This document shows positions 7,917 through 15,739 of a stretch of DNA of 64,000 bases, one piece after another. The DNA lies in the NCBI GenBank assembly GCA_001899285.1, contig MKWA01000002.1, positions 1 to 64,000 on the forward strand. The letters are read 5' to 3'. The position numbers and the translations under genes were made by a program. Position 1 is the stretch's first letter. Each line of letters opens with the position of its first letter. This DNA comes from Rhizobiales bacterium 64-17. Its GTDB lineage: Bacteria > Pseudomonadota > Alphaproteobacteria > Rhizobiales > Xanthobacteraceae. Under the pieces are notes generated by a model. That model was not told the DNA's origin. It saw only the letters and a list, made by a program, of their open reading frames with translations, and ran no database searches.

Positions 7917-8570
7917 ATGATCATCGTGAATGGATCGCAGCGGCGTCAGCATGCTGCTTTATTTGAGCAACTGTATCGGCTCCGGCACGACGTCTTTATC
8001 AAAGGACGTGGCTGGTCGCTGCCATCGAGCGGCGGCAAGGAGATCGACCAATACGATACCGACGAGGCCATCTATTTCATCGATGTAGGCGATAACGGTC
8101 TCATCGAAGCCAGCGTTCGCGCAACGCCTTCGGCGACGGCTTCGCTTCTCGCCGACTACTTTCCGCATCTGATCGAAAACGGCGAGCCCGCGCGATCGCC
8201 GACGATCTACGAGTGCACGCGCTATATCGTGCGCCCGGCCGTCAAAAGCCGGAACGCCAACCGCGAGGCGAAAGCGAAGCTCCTCGCGGGCATGCTCGAA
8301 TGGGCGCTCTCGCAGCGGCTGTCGTTCATCCAGACGGTGATCGACGCGGCGACGCTGTCGAGTTTCGTCGAAATGACGCCCAAGACGATTCCACTCGGGC
8401 TCGCGCATCCCTATGGCGGCGGACGGAAAGTTCCGGGTGGCGGCGAGTGCCTCGCGATCCGGTGGCCCGTCCGGCCCGATGTCATTGCCGATATTCGCGA
8501 ATACGGCGGATGGCAGCAGTCATCCTTCCCGCAAGCCTTTTCATCCTCCGAGCATCGGGCGATCGCCTGA
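7917..8570 (+). CDS. LuxI-family acyl-homoserine-lactone synthase
   Basis: 217-residue autoinducer synthase that joins S-adenosylmethionine to an acyl donor to make a homoserine-lactone signal. The invariant LuxI residues are present: Arg and Phe in Y-R-L-R-H-D-V-F, Trp in K-G-R-G-W, the two Asp in E-I-D-Q-Y-D, Arg in A-S-V-R-A-T-P, and Glu/Arg in Y-E-C-T-R-Y. The start ATG 7917 has a G-rich ribosome site 6 bases upstream. Rhodopseudomonas and Bradyrhizobium relatives (RpaI, BjaI, BraI) use aryl- or branched acyl-CoA donors; whether this one does cannot be decided by eye. It is followed after 38 bases by a PhyH-type dioxygenase. Confidence 0.93.
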   Translation: MIIVNGSQRRQHAALFEQLYRLRHDVFIKGRGWSLPSSGGKEIDQYDTDEAIYFIDVGDNGLIEASVRATPSATASLLADYFPHLIENGEPARSPTIYECTRYIVRPAVKSRNANREAKAKLLAGMLEWALSQRLSFIQTVIDAATLSSFVEMTPKTIPLGLAHPYGGGRKVPGGGECLAIRWPVRPDVIADIREYGGWQQSSFPQAFSSSEHRAIA

Positions 8571-8608
8571 CGTCGCGCATCCACACACATCTATTTTTGG
8601 AGATCACA

Positions 8609-9574
8609 ATGACGAAGTTAGCACGACCGGTTACCCGCGACGAGGTTTCCGCCTACAGGACCGCGGGCGTGGTGCTGTTAAAAGGGGTTCTCGATCTGGC
8701 CGCCGTCAACGCCTTGCGCCGGTGCATCGATGACGCGGTTCGCACGATCGGCGAGAGCCCGTCAGGCTACGACCTGAGCGCGCTCACGCGCGCGATCCAG
8801 ACGCTCGACCAGGCGACGCTCGAAAATGCGAGCAGCGGACAACACGACATCGCCGCTATCGCAAGGCACATCAAATCCACCGGCAAGCCGTTTCTGCAGG
8901 ACGGGGCGACCGGGAAGGGGAGCTTCATCCTGGATACGGGTATCGCGGCCCGTCTGCGTGATTTCCGAAGGCTTGTCGTCGCTGGTGCGATGCCGGAAAT
9001 CGCTGCTTCACTTCTGCAGAGCGATGAAGTCCGCTTTTTCGGCGATCAGGTCTTCGTCAAGGAGCCCGGCACGCGGGAAAAGACCGCGTTCCACCAGGAC
9101 GCCACCTATTTCGAAATCGACGGCGACCAGTGCTGCGTGCTCTGGGTTCCGGTCGATCCGGTCACCCTCGAAAGCGGTGTGATGGAATACTGGCGCGGAT
9201 CGCATCGCAACGGCAAGCTTTACCAGCCGAACGTGTTCGTCTCCCAGGCGCCGCTGCCCGGCGCGGAAGGTGAGATGTTGCCGGATATCGAGGGCCGGCG
9301 CGATGATTTCGACATCGTTCACTTCGATGTCGAGCCGGGCGACGTGCTCGTTCATCACTACAAGACCGTCCATGGCACCGGCGGAAACGCGACCCGCTAC
9401 CAGGTCAGGCGCGCGGCTTCGATCCGTTACTGCGGAGACGATATCCGCGTCACCCAGCGGCCGTGGGCGCCGCGCCAGTTGCATCACACGCAACAGCTGG
9501 AAGAAGGGCAGTCGTTGAGTGGGCCGGATTTCCCAGTCGTGTGGCGCCGGGGGGCCGATGAACGCGCAGCCTGA
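8609..9574 (+). CDS. Phytanoyl-CoA dioxygenase (PhyH) family Fe(II)/2-oxoglutarate oxygenase
   Basis: 321-residue non-heme iron oxygenase. The metal triad is visible as H-Q-D in A-F-H-Q-D-A-T-Y and the distal His in V-H-G-T-G-G-N, with Arg of R-R-A-A-S-I-R-Y as the likely 2-oxoglutarate ligand. W-V-P-V-D-P-V-T-L-E-S-G-V-M-E-Y and W-R-G-S-H-R are typical PhyH motifs. ATG 8609 is used, since upstream in-frame sequence overlaps luxI in another frame. It lies 38 bases after luxI and overlaps the next small gene by 17 bases, so it is probably co-transcribed with luxI. It may hydroxylate the signal, its acyl precursor or a quorum-controlled product; the substrate is unknown. Confidence 0.88.
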   Translation: MTKLARPVTRDEVSAYRTAGVVLLKGVLDLAAVNALRRCIDDAVRTIGESPSGYDLSALTRAIQTLDQATLENASSGQHDIAAIARHIKSTGKPFLQDGATGKGSFILDTGIAARLRDFRRLVVAGAMPEIAASLLQSDEVRFFGDQVFVKEPGTREKTAFHQDATYFEIDGDQCCVLWVPVDPVTLESGVMEYWRGSHRNGKLYQPNVFVSQAPLPGAEGEMLPDIEGRRDDFDIVHFDVEPGDVLVHHYKTVHGTGGNATRYQVRRAASIRYCGDDIRVTQRPWAPRQLHHTQQLEEGQSLSGPDFPVVWRRGADERAA

Positions 9575-9749
9575 GGGGGGCCTTCAGACCAAAATCGGGG
9601 AAATCTCGACCGATGACCATTCCAGCCGGATCCGGGCGCTTCAGGCGATGCTGGATTATATTCTGGCGGAAGGAGCCGAACTGAAGCTTGCGCATTTTGT
9701 CATTCTTATGCGGGCTGCCAGTATCGTGCTTGATCGGGAACTCGACTGA
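9558..9749 (+). CDS. Small hypothetical protein (63 residues) after the dioxygenase
   Basis: Starts at ATG 9558 inside the 3' end of the dioxygenase gene, a 17-base overlap that suggests translational coupling. The sequence has a polar start and two amphipathic helices (S-S-R-I-R-A-L-Q-A-M-L-D-Y-I-L and H-F-V-I-L-M-R-A-A-S-I-V-L-D-R). No domain is recognised. It ends 7 bases before a strong hairpin. A similarly small helical protein is encoded convergently on the other side of the hairpin. Confidence 0.6.
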   Translation: MNAQPEGGLQTKIGEISTDDHSSRIRALQAMLDYILAEGAELKLAHFVILMRAASIVLDRELD

Positions 9750-9756
9750 AACAACA

Positions 9757-9788
9757 CTGCTGGCCGTCCAGGCGAGGGCGGCCAGCAG
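9757..9788. terminator. Bidirectional hairpin between two small convergent genes
   Basis: Perfect 10-bp stem CTGCTGGCCG / CGGCCAGCAG with a 12-base loop, placed exactly between the stop codons of the 63-residue gene (plus) and the 55-residue gene (minus). There is no long T-run, so terminator efficiency is uncertain. Confidence 0.65.
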
Positions 9789-9791
9789 CTA

Positions 9792-9959
9792 TCAGTCCTG
9801 CTTCAATTGATTTTGCGCCTCCTGGAGCGCCAGCACGAGCAGGCCGGCGATGACACTCAGGCCCTGTTCGCGGGCAAGCGCAATTGCGGGCTCCAGCCGT
9901 GCGATAATGACACGCAAATTCTCGAACTCATCGCTTTCCATCGTGCGACTTGAATCCAT
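9792..9959 (-). CDS. Small helical hypothetical protein (55 residues)
   Basis: Reads M-D-S-S-R-T-M-E-S-D-E-F-E-N-L-R-V-I-I-A-R-L, then a hydrophobic helix with G-L-S-V-I-A-G-L-L-V-L-A-L-Q-E-A-Q, stop TGA. A strong ribosome site (GGGAGG) precedes the ATG at 9959, which argues that it is real. No family recognised. Its size, helix content and convergent position mirror the 63-residue protein at 9558; whether they are related or interact is unknown. Confidence 0.55.
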   Translation of the reverse strand: MDSSRTMESDEFENLRVIIARLEPAIALAREQGLSVIAGLLVLALQEAQNQLKQD

Positions 9960-10381
9960 TGGCCGCCTCCCGGTCTATTATTCTTTCACCCGCTATGCGC
10001 CGCGCAACGCTCCGGTGCATCGGCCGCGTTCCTTTAGATTGATGCCCAGCTTACCCAAATTGATCAGGCATCAGGGAGGTTTCTTAAACGCATCGGACAT
10101 CGTCGCTGGTCGTGCTGTAGACGATGAGATCAGCGCGTCGATTGCATCGGATTTTATGGAATCGTTTTAATCGAACTGTGCGGTTGTTTGGACCGCTTCT
10201 ACGGTGTCGGTGTGCCGCATCGTGATGTGACAATTTATCGCTTGTTGCTGTCCAGAGCGTATCTCGCCAATTGCTGGCGCATTGTTGCGATCATCGCTTT
10301 GTGCAAGGCGAAATTGAGCACAGTTCTGGAAGGCTTATAAAAGATAGTGATTGCCTGGCGTTGATCGCGCGCCGAAACGTT
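9960..10381. promoter_or_regulatory. Intergenic region upstream of the TonB receptor
   Basis: About 420 bases without a convincing gene on either strand. It should hold the promoter of the 55-residue gene (left) and of the iron-uptake operon (right). I see no clear Fur or Irr-type box. Confidence 0.4.
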
Positions 10382-10399
10382 CCTCACTTGGAAGTGAGG
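10382..10399 (+). promoter_or_regulatory. Perfect inverted repeat covering the ribosome site of the TonB receptor gene
   Basis: CCTCACTT GG AAGTGAGG: 8-bp perfect arms and 2-base centre. The right arm contains the GAGG ribosome binding motif 10 bases before the ATG at 10410. In RNA it would need a larger loop by opening inner pairs, but could mask translation; in DNA it could be an operator. Confidence 0.45.
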
Positions 10400-10409
10400 G
10401 GCGTCGGCA

Positions 10410-12536
10410 ATGGTTTTGAATCGTGCGGTGGTGTGTTTAAGTTCATTGGTTCTGGCGTCGATTGCTCCGACGAGTGAGGCGGCTGCGCAGTCCGAGGTCG
10501 CGCTCCCGGCCGTCAACGTCACCGCCGGAACAGGTTCGAAGGATGGCGCCGCTACTGAAAATTCAGGTTCGTATGCGACGGACGTGACGGGTGTCGGATC
10601 GAAAGCGTCGGCTTCGACCCGGGAAATTCCCCAGACCGTCACGGTCATCACACGCAAGCGGATGGACGACCAGAATCTCACGAGCATCGAGGATGCGATG
10701 CGCGAGACGACGGGCATGACGGTACTGTCAGTCGATCCCGCCCGGTTCGATCTCTATTCGAGAGGCCATCGCGTCGACAGCATTCAGGTGGATGGTGTCA
10801 GCGCGAACCTCAACAATTTCTTCGTCACCCCCGATCTCGCGGTCTACGACCGGATCGAGGTCATGAAAGGCCCGAATGCCCTGTTTTCCGGATCTGGCAA
10901 TCCCGGCGCGACCGTCAATCTCGCGCGCAAACGCGCCCTGGATATCTGGCAGGTGCAGGGAAATGGCGCGGTCGGGTCACGAAATTACAGACGCGGTGAG
11001 TTCGACGTAACTGGCCCGCTGCATCCGTCAAAACGGATCAGGGCGCGCGTGGTCGGCGCCTATGAGGACAAGGATCTGATCTACAGTCCGAGCTATTATC
11101 GCAAGCCGACACTCTACGGCACCCTGGAAATGGATTTGACCGAGCAGACAACCCTGTCGCTCGGCGCGATCTATACCGCGGTGAATTACCTGCCGTTTGC
11201 CGGTCTTCCGGCCTATGCCAACGGCACATTGCTCGCCGTGCCGCGCTCGACGCTGGTCGGCGCAAGCTGGAACAGCTGGAAGACCAGCACGCTCGATAAA
11301 TTCGGCGAGCTGGAGCACCGGTTCGACAATGGGGCGCGGGCGAAGTTGAGCGCTCGGCAGGTGGATCGAAAGAGCGACGCGATTTATCTGACGCCAAGTT
11401 CCGCGGTCAATCCGGTGACCGGAATGGTCAATCTCAACCGAATCCGGCTCGATCTCGAACATCGCAACACCACTGTCGACCTCAATTATTCGACCCCGTT
11501 CCATCTGTTTGGCCAGACCCATAATTTCCTGGTGGGTGTCGATCGTCGCGACTTCACCTATACGCTGCGCAACGGATCCGGCGCGGCGACGACGCAGAAT
11601 GTGTTCTCGCCCAACAACGATCTTCCCTTCATTCCGGTCAATCTCACTGGCGGCAGTCAGACCCAGGAACAGCAACGGGGTGCCTACACGCAGCTGCGGG
11701 TGAAGCCCGTATCGTGGGCGACGTTGATCGCCGGTGCGCGGTTCAGTGACTGGAGCACGGCGGGACAGAATCTGATCACCGGAGCGCGCAGCGCCGTCGC
11801 CGACGTCAAAGGAAAGGTCACGGCGAACTACGGTGTGGTTTTCGATGTGACCCGCGATGTTTCGCTCTATGCGAGCTATGCCGACATCTTCCAGCCCCAA
11901 ACCGCCGTTGCTGCCGACGGATCGGTGCTGCCGCCCCGGGTCGGCTGGCAACGTGAAGCGGGCATCAAGACCAGCCTGCTCGATGACAAGCTCAAGGCGC
12001 ATGCGGCGCTGTTTCAGATCCGCGACGTCAACCGGGCCATGACCGATCCGAGCAACCCCACGTTCTCGATTGCCGCGGGCGAGGCCGAGAGCAGAGGATT
12101 CGAGACGGAGGTGACCGGCCGTATCGCCCGCGGCTGGGACGTCACGGCGGGATATGCGTTCACCCAGACCGAGTACCTGAACGAAAGCGCTGCCAATATC
12201 GGACAGCCGCTCGCATCGTTCACGCCGGCGCATGCCTATAATTTTTGGACTCGCTACGAGTTCGAGCATGGCCCGCTCGAAGGTCTGAGCCTTGGGCTGG
12301 GCGGTAAAATCGTCAGCTCGTTCTACACGCGCTCGGGCAATGTCCGCTGGACGCAGGAGGGCTACGAAATCTTCAGCGCCCAGCTCGGCTATAAATTCAG
12401 CCCCAACGTCTGGGCGACGCTGACGATCACCAATCTGTTCGACCGGACATATTACGCCTGGGTCAATACGTCGACGAGCGGCAACCGCTACGGTGAGCCG
12501 CGGACGGCCATGCTGAAAGTCAGCGCGAAATGGTAG
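10410..12536 (+). CDS. TonB-dependent siderophore receptor
   Basis: 708-residue outer-membrane receptor that imports a ferric siderophore using TonB energy. A signal peptide ends near E-A-A-A-Q. The plug domain (about 65-180) carries R-E-I-P-Q-T-V-T-V-I-T and the V-D-S-I-Q-V-D-G-V motif with V-M-K-G-P-N-A-L-F-S-G; the rest is a 22-strand-like barrel ending in the aromatic tail V-S-A-K-W. The pattern fits the FhuE/FpvA-type siderophore receptor family. It lacks an N-terminal STN signalling domain, so control through a FecI/FecR pair is not expected. It heads a four-gene operon with PepSY, DUF3649 and DUF3325 proteins, the usual partners of such receptors. Confidence 0.93.
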   Translation: MVLNRAVVCLSSLVLASIAPTSEAAAQSEVALPAVNVTAGTGSKDGAATENSGSYATDVTGVGSKASASTREIPQTVTVITRKRMDDQNLTSIEDAMRETTGMTVLSVDPARFDLYSRGHRVDSIQVDGVSANLNNFFVTPDLAVYDRIEVMKGPNALFSGSGNPGATVNLARKRALDIWQVQGNGAVGSRNYRRGEFDVTGPLHPSKRIRARVVGAYEDKDLIYSPSYYRKPTLYGTLEMDLTEQTTLSLGAIYTAVNYLPFAGLPAYANGTLLAVPRSTLVGASWNSWKTSTLDKFGELEHRFDNGARAKLSARQVDRKSDAIYLTPSSAVNPVTGMVNLNRIRLDLEHRNTTVDLNYSTPFHLFGQTHNFLVGVDRRDFTYTLRNGSGAATTQNVFSPNNDLPFIPVNLTGGSQTQEQQRGAYTQLRVKPVSWATLIAGARFSDWSTAGQNLITGARSAVADVKGKVTANYGVVFDVTRDVSLYASYADIFQPQTAVAADGSVLPPRVGWQREAGIKTSLLDDKLKAHAALFQIRDVNRAMTDPSNPTFSIAAGEAESRGFETEVTGRIARGWDVTAGYAFTQTEYLNESAANIGQPLASFTPAHAYNFWTRYEFEHGPLEGLSLGLGGKIVSSFYTRSGNVRWTQEGYEIFSAQLGYKFSPNVWATLTITNLFDRTYYAWVNTSTSGNRYGEPRTAMLKVSAKW

Positions 12537-12566
12537 CCCGACTCCGGTGATTTCAAGATATCGCCC

Positions 12567-14153
12567 ATGAAGGGTTCGTTCCGGCAGTCGATGGCATGGC
12601 TGCACACCGGAAGCGGTCTGGTGTTCGGCTGGCTGTTGTTCGCCGTTTTCTTCGCCGGCACGATCGCGGTGTTCCGGACCGAGGTGGACTACTGGATGCG
12701 GCCGGAACTGCATATGGCGCATCCGGGCCCCGGTGCGATCGATCTCGCGCAGTCCACGCTGGCCAAGCTCGCGCCGGACGCGTTGCGATGGTCGATCGAA
12801 TTGCCAACGCCGCGCAGCCCAACGCTCCGTGTCTCGTGGAGTCTGGAGCAGGGCAAGCGACCGCAGTCGAGCTATATCGATGCGGCGGGTCAGGCGGTCG
12901 TGCCGCGCGATACCGCTGGCGGCACGATGATCTATCGTTTTCACTATGGATTGCTGCTCGGCCTGACCGGCATGTGGTTCGTCGGAGCGCTGGGCATGGC
13001 AATGCTGGTCGGCCTTGTCACCGGCGTGATCACCCATGCGAAGATCATCAAAGACTTTTTCACGTTCAGACCACGTGCATCCCCACAGCGCGCATGGCTC
13101 GACGCGCACAATGTGAGCGCGGTGATGGTGCTGCCGTTTTCCTTCATGATTGCTTATAGCGGGCTGGTGATTTGGTGGTTCATCTGGATGCCCGCCGGCT
13201 GGCAGGTCGCCTATGGCGGCAACCGCGGCGCGTTCTTTGCGGATATCGCGCAACAGGGGACCGAGAATCCGACGCGCGCGGCAGCGACGGCGCCGCTCGT
13301 CCGACTGGCGTCCTTACCACCGTTGGCGAAAAACGCCGTATCGCACATGCCTGATGTGCGGAGCATTGCTGTCAACGATCCGGGTCGCGGCTCCTCGCGG
13401 GTCGATATCGTGCGCGTGGATAGCGATTCCATGTGGGGAGGGTCAGACCGTCTTCGTTTCGATGGCACCAATGGAACGCTGCTGACCCGGATCGAGGAAA
13501 CCGGGCCGCCCTGGTATGTGGCGTTTCGCGTCTTTCGCATCATCCACGAGATCAAGTTCGCCGACCCGCTCGTCCGTTGGCTCTATTTCATCATGAGCGC
13601 GATCAGCTGCGCGATGATTGCAACGGGTACGGTGTTATGGTCGGTGAAAAGACGCGCACGGCATGTCACGCTCCTGCGTCAAAGCGTGTCCAGGCCATTA
13701 ACGCAATTTTGGGCGGACGCTGGGAATGTCGGCATCATTGCGGGGCTTTGCACGGCGACCCTTGCTTATTTCTGGGCCAACCGTCTGATCCCGGCTGCGC
13801 TCAGTGGCCGGGCGGGACTGGAAACCGCCGTCTTCTTTACGGTTTGGGCGCTGAGCTTGATGGCCGCTTTCGTCGAGATCGCGGCACGCCGCAAAGCACT
13901 TGGTAACGCCGTCTCAGCCCAGCGAGTGCTGCGCCGCCTGTGGGCACGGCACTGGATGGTGGCGGCCGTGTTGGCCTTCCTGTTGCCGGTGATCGACCAG
14001 CTTAGCGTTGAGGGAATCGGGCAGGCGCTGAGAACCGCCGACGAACTCGTCCTTGGCTTCCACGCGACAGTCTTGATCGCCGGGAGCGCGATGGCGGCGG
14101 CGGCGTGGATCTCATCGCGCTCGCCCGAAGGTCGCGCGAGCCTTCGACGATGA
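12567..14153 (+). CDS. PepSY-associated transmembrane protein (iron uptake operon)
   Basis: 528-residue inner-membrane protein of the PepSY_TM family, seen next to siderophore receptors and thought to take part in reductive iron release. The N-terminal helix contains the family start W-L-H-T-G-S-G-L-V-F-G-W-L-L-F, followed by a periplasmic region, further membrane helices near 135-155 and 190-210 with D-A-H-N in A-W-L-D-A-H-N-V, a helix near 340-360 (W-L-Y-F-I-M-S-A-I-S-C-A-M-I), and four to five more at the C-terminus. The conserved His residues (H of W-L-H-T-G, D-A-H-N, I-I-H-E-I-K) could bind heme or metal. It starts 30 bases after the receptor and overlaps the next gene. Confidence 0.88.
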   Translation: MKGSFRQSMAWLHTGSGLVFGWLLFAVFFAGTIAVFRTEVDYWMRPELHMAHPGPGAIDLAQSTLAKLAPDALRWSIELPTPRSPTLRVSWSLEQGKRPQSSYIDAAGQAVVPRDTAGGTMIYRFHYGLLLGLTGMWFVGALGMAMLVGLVTGVITHAKIIKDFFTFRPRASPQRAWLDAHNVSAVMVLPFSFMIAYSGLVIWWFIWMPAGWQVAYGGNRGAFFADIAQQGTENPTRAAATAPLVRLASLPPLAKNAVSHMPDVRSIAVNDPGRGSSRVDIVRVDSDSMWGGSDRLRFDGTNGTLLTRIEETGPPWYVAFRVFRIIHEIKFADPLVRWLYFIMSAISCAMIATGTVLWSVKRRARHVTLLRQSVSRPLTQFWADAGNVGIIAGLCTATLAYFWANRLIPAALSGRAGLETAVFFTVWALSLMAAFVEIAARRKALGNAVSAQRVLRRLWARHWMVAAVLAFLLPVIDQLSVEGIGQALRTADELVLGFHATVLIAGSAMAAAAWISSRSPEGRASLRR

Positions 14154-14437
14154 TGCGAATGTTCCGTTCACCAGCCACTCACGTGCTGGTCCGCATCGTG
14201 GTCGCGGTTTTTGGCGGATACGCCGCCACTTGGCTTTCCGCAGGCGCCGCGGCGCTATGGCTGCCTCTCCCGCGCCCGGAAGCGGTTCTTGCCTCCAGTG
14301 TGCTGTCGTTCATGCTTTATACGGTGCTCATCCTCTTTGCGTTTGCCTCCCGGCGATTGTGGCCGGTGGCGGCAGCGACGTTGTTGGTATGCACGATCGG
14401 AGGCTTCGGCATCTGGGCCGGAGGCGGCTGGTCGTGA
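14150..14437 (+). CDS. DUF3649-type small membrane protein
   Basis: 95-residue inner-membrane protein with three hydrophobic helices (V-L-V-R-I-V-V-A-V-F-G-G-Y; L-S-F-M-L-Y-T-V-L-I-L-F-A-F-A; A-A-A-T-L-L-V-C-T-I-G-G-F). The R-x-x-x-A-x-x-G-G-Y-A opening and its position after PepSY fit DUF3649 of iron-uptake operons. The ATG at 14150 overlaps the PepSY stop (ATGA), and ATG 14153 is an equal alternative. Function unknown; it is probably an accessory to siderophore uptake or heme/iron reduction. Confidence 0.82.
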   Translation: MMRMFRSPATHVLVRIVVAVFGGYAATWLSAGAAALWLPLPRPEAVLASSVLSFMLYTVLILFAFASRRLWPVAAATLLVCTIGGFGIWAGGGWS

Positions 14438-14769
14438 TGATTGCCGCGGCGGCGTTTTTTGCTTTTTCCGGATTACTGCAAATCAGTCTCGGCCAGCGGC
14501 GTCATCGATCCTCCGGCCTGATCCGATGGCTTCCGGCATGGGCTCTCAAGCTCGGGGGCGGAGCGCTTCTTGCTCTATCCGCGGCCATTCTCATCAGCGC
14601 CAATCCGCAACTGGGCGGTCTTCACTGGTGCGGAATAATGGCGATCGGCGGCGTCGGTGTCGTGCTGTTGCAGAGCTTCGCTAACGACACCGTGAAACTC
14701 GTTTGTCTTGGGGCCGGTATCGGATCAGGCTTGGTTCTGACAGCCATGATGGTCTTCGTGTCGCTTTGA
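14437..14769 (+). CDS. DUF3325-type small membrane protein
   Basis: 110-residue membrane protein, last of the iron-uptake operon. It has the DUF3325 pattern: an opening helix with F-F-A-F-S-G-L-L-Q-I-S, the basic Q-R-R-H motif, then a helix L-G-G-G-A-L-L-A-L-S-A-A, G-L-H-W-C-G and a last helix. ATG 14437 overlaps the previous stop by one base; GTG 14434 is also possible. The function of the family is unknown. Confidence 0.8.
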   Translation: MIAAAAFFAFSGLLQISLGQRRHRSSGLIRWLPAWALKLGGGALLALSAAILISANPQLGGLHWCGIMAIGGVGVVLLQSFANDTVKLVCLGAGIGSGLVLTAMMVFVSL

Positions 14770-14857
14770 CCTGCAGCTTGAAAGGCCGTAGCCCCCTAAA
14801 TCCTTGCTTTGAGCCCTTCTGAGCCGGCCATGACCGGTCGTCTGCTAAGCGGCGGCT

Positions 14858-15619
14858 TTATGCCATCTTCGGCGAACCTAGGCGATTCGAGATCAGTTGA
14901 GCCGTTTGCGCTGCTTCAGCTGCGAAATCTTTAGGTTCGAAGCGAAAACTTGGCCCTGCAATCACAAGCCCTGCGATGGGTTCGCCCTGTTTGCCGAAAA
15001 TCGGAACGGCAATGGCATTGATGCCATCGACCGGAATGTTGCGGACGATCGAATGGCCGGCTTTTCGAACGTCCCCCAATGTAACCGTCATGGCGTCGCG
15101 CTCTTCTTGGCTCATGTTCAGGGCGTTGAGGAGTTGCTGACGCGGTTGATCGGACATCGCTCCCAGGATCACGCGACCGATCGCGGAATTGTGCAACGGA
15201 AATCGTGTGCCGATCTTGAGGTCGACTCTGAGGACCGATTTGGCTTCGACACGATGAATCAGCACAATTTCATGAGACGCCATGATGCCAATGGACGATG
15301 TCTCGCCGACGCGTCGCACCAGATCCTCGAGGATCGGGGTTACGGCGGGTCCGAGGCCGACATGCTCGCCGGCGATTGCACCGCCTTCCATGAGGCGCGT
15401 GCCAAGCCGATAGCGCGCTGACGTTTCCACCTGATCCAGAAATCCGTGAGCCGCGAGCGTCGCCACTAACTGATGAGCGGTGCTTTTTCCAATCGAGAGC
15501 GCGCGCGCAATCTGGGTGATGCCCAGTTCGTGCTCAGGCTCGTTGATGAGCAACTCGACGATCCGCAGCGCACGAGCGACCGAAGCAACCTGTCTCACAG
15601 GTTTCGCGGGCTGGATCAT
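14858..15619 (-). CDS. IclR-family transcription regulator
   Basis: 253-residue regulator. The winged helix lies at about residues 10-70 (A-S-V-A-R-A-L-R-I-V-E-L-L; G-I-T-Q-I-A-R-A-L-S-I-G-K-S-T-A-H-Q-L-V; Y-R-L-G). The IclR effector domain follows (R-V-G-E-T-S-S-I-G; F-P-L-H-N-S-A-I-G-R-V-I-L; A-I-A-V-P-I-F). ATG 15619 is chosen because the longer frame to 15661 adds only unconserved residues. It is transcribed away from the ABC-importer operon, across a space that contains three GAAC/GTTC half-sites, so it is the expected regulator of 15740-23178, with a pathway substrate as effector. Confidence 0.92.
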   Translation of the reverse strand: MIQPAKPVRQVASVARALRIVELLINEPEHELGITQIARALSIGKSTAHQLVATLAAHGFLDQVETSARYRLGTRLMEGGAIAGEHVGLGPAVTPILEDLVRRVGETSSIGIMASHEIVLIHRVEAKSVLRVDLKIGTRFPLHNSAIGRVILGAMSDQPRQQLLNALNMSQEERDAMTVTLGDVRKAGHSIVRNIPVDGINAIAVPIFGKQGEPIAGLVIAGPSFRFEPKDFAAEAAQTAQLISNRLGSPKMA

Positions 15620-15687
15620 GGGTTCCTCTGCGTCAGTGAGCCGCTTTACAGCGCCGGCCAAACTCCCTTATGGTCGGTCGCAATCAA

Positions 15688-15712
15688 CGAACGATGTTCG
15701 TCATATACGAAC
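15688..15712. promoter_or_regulatory. Probable IclR operator: three alternating half-sites
   Basis: CGAAC-GAT-GTTCG directly followed by TCATATA-CGAAC, giving two overlapping inverted repeats (spacers 3 and 7). It lies between the divergent IclR gene and the importer operon, 27 bases before the ATG at 15740. Confidence 0.7.
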
Positions 15713-15739
15713 AATCAAAAATAGCCAAGGGAGGATTTG

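Noticed and set aside
9850-10170. 106-residue plus-strand frame in the spacer before the TonB receptor
   Set aside because: It runs antisense to the better-supported 55-residue gene, lacks a ribosome site and has no conserved pattern.
10235-10717. 160-residue minus-strand frame upstream of the TonB receptor
   Set aside because: It overlaps the signal peptide and plug of the receptor and shows no family pattern.
11028-13253. 741-residue open frame on the minus strand
   Set aside because: It lies opposite the TonB receptor and PepSY genes, is rich in Arg/His/Asp as expected from an antisense frame of GC-rich coding DNA, and shows no domain.
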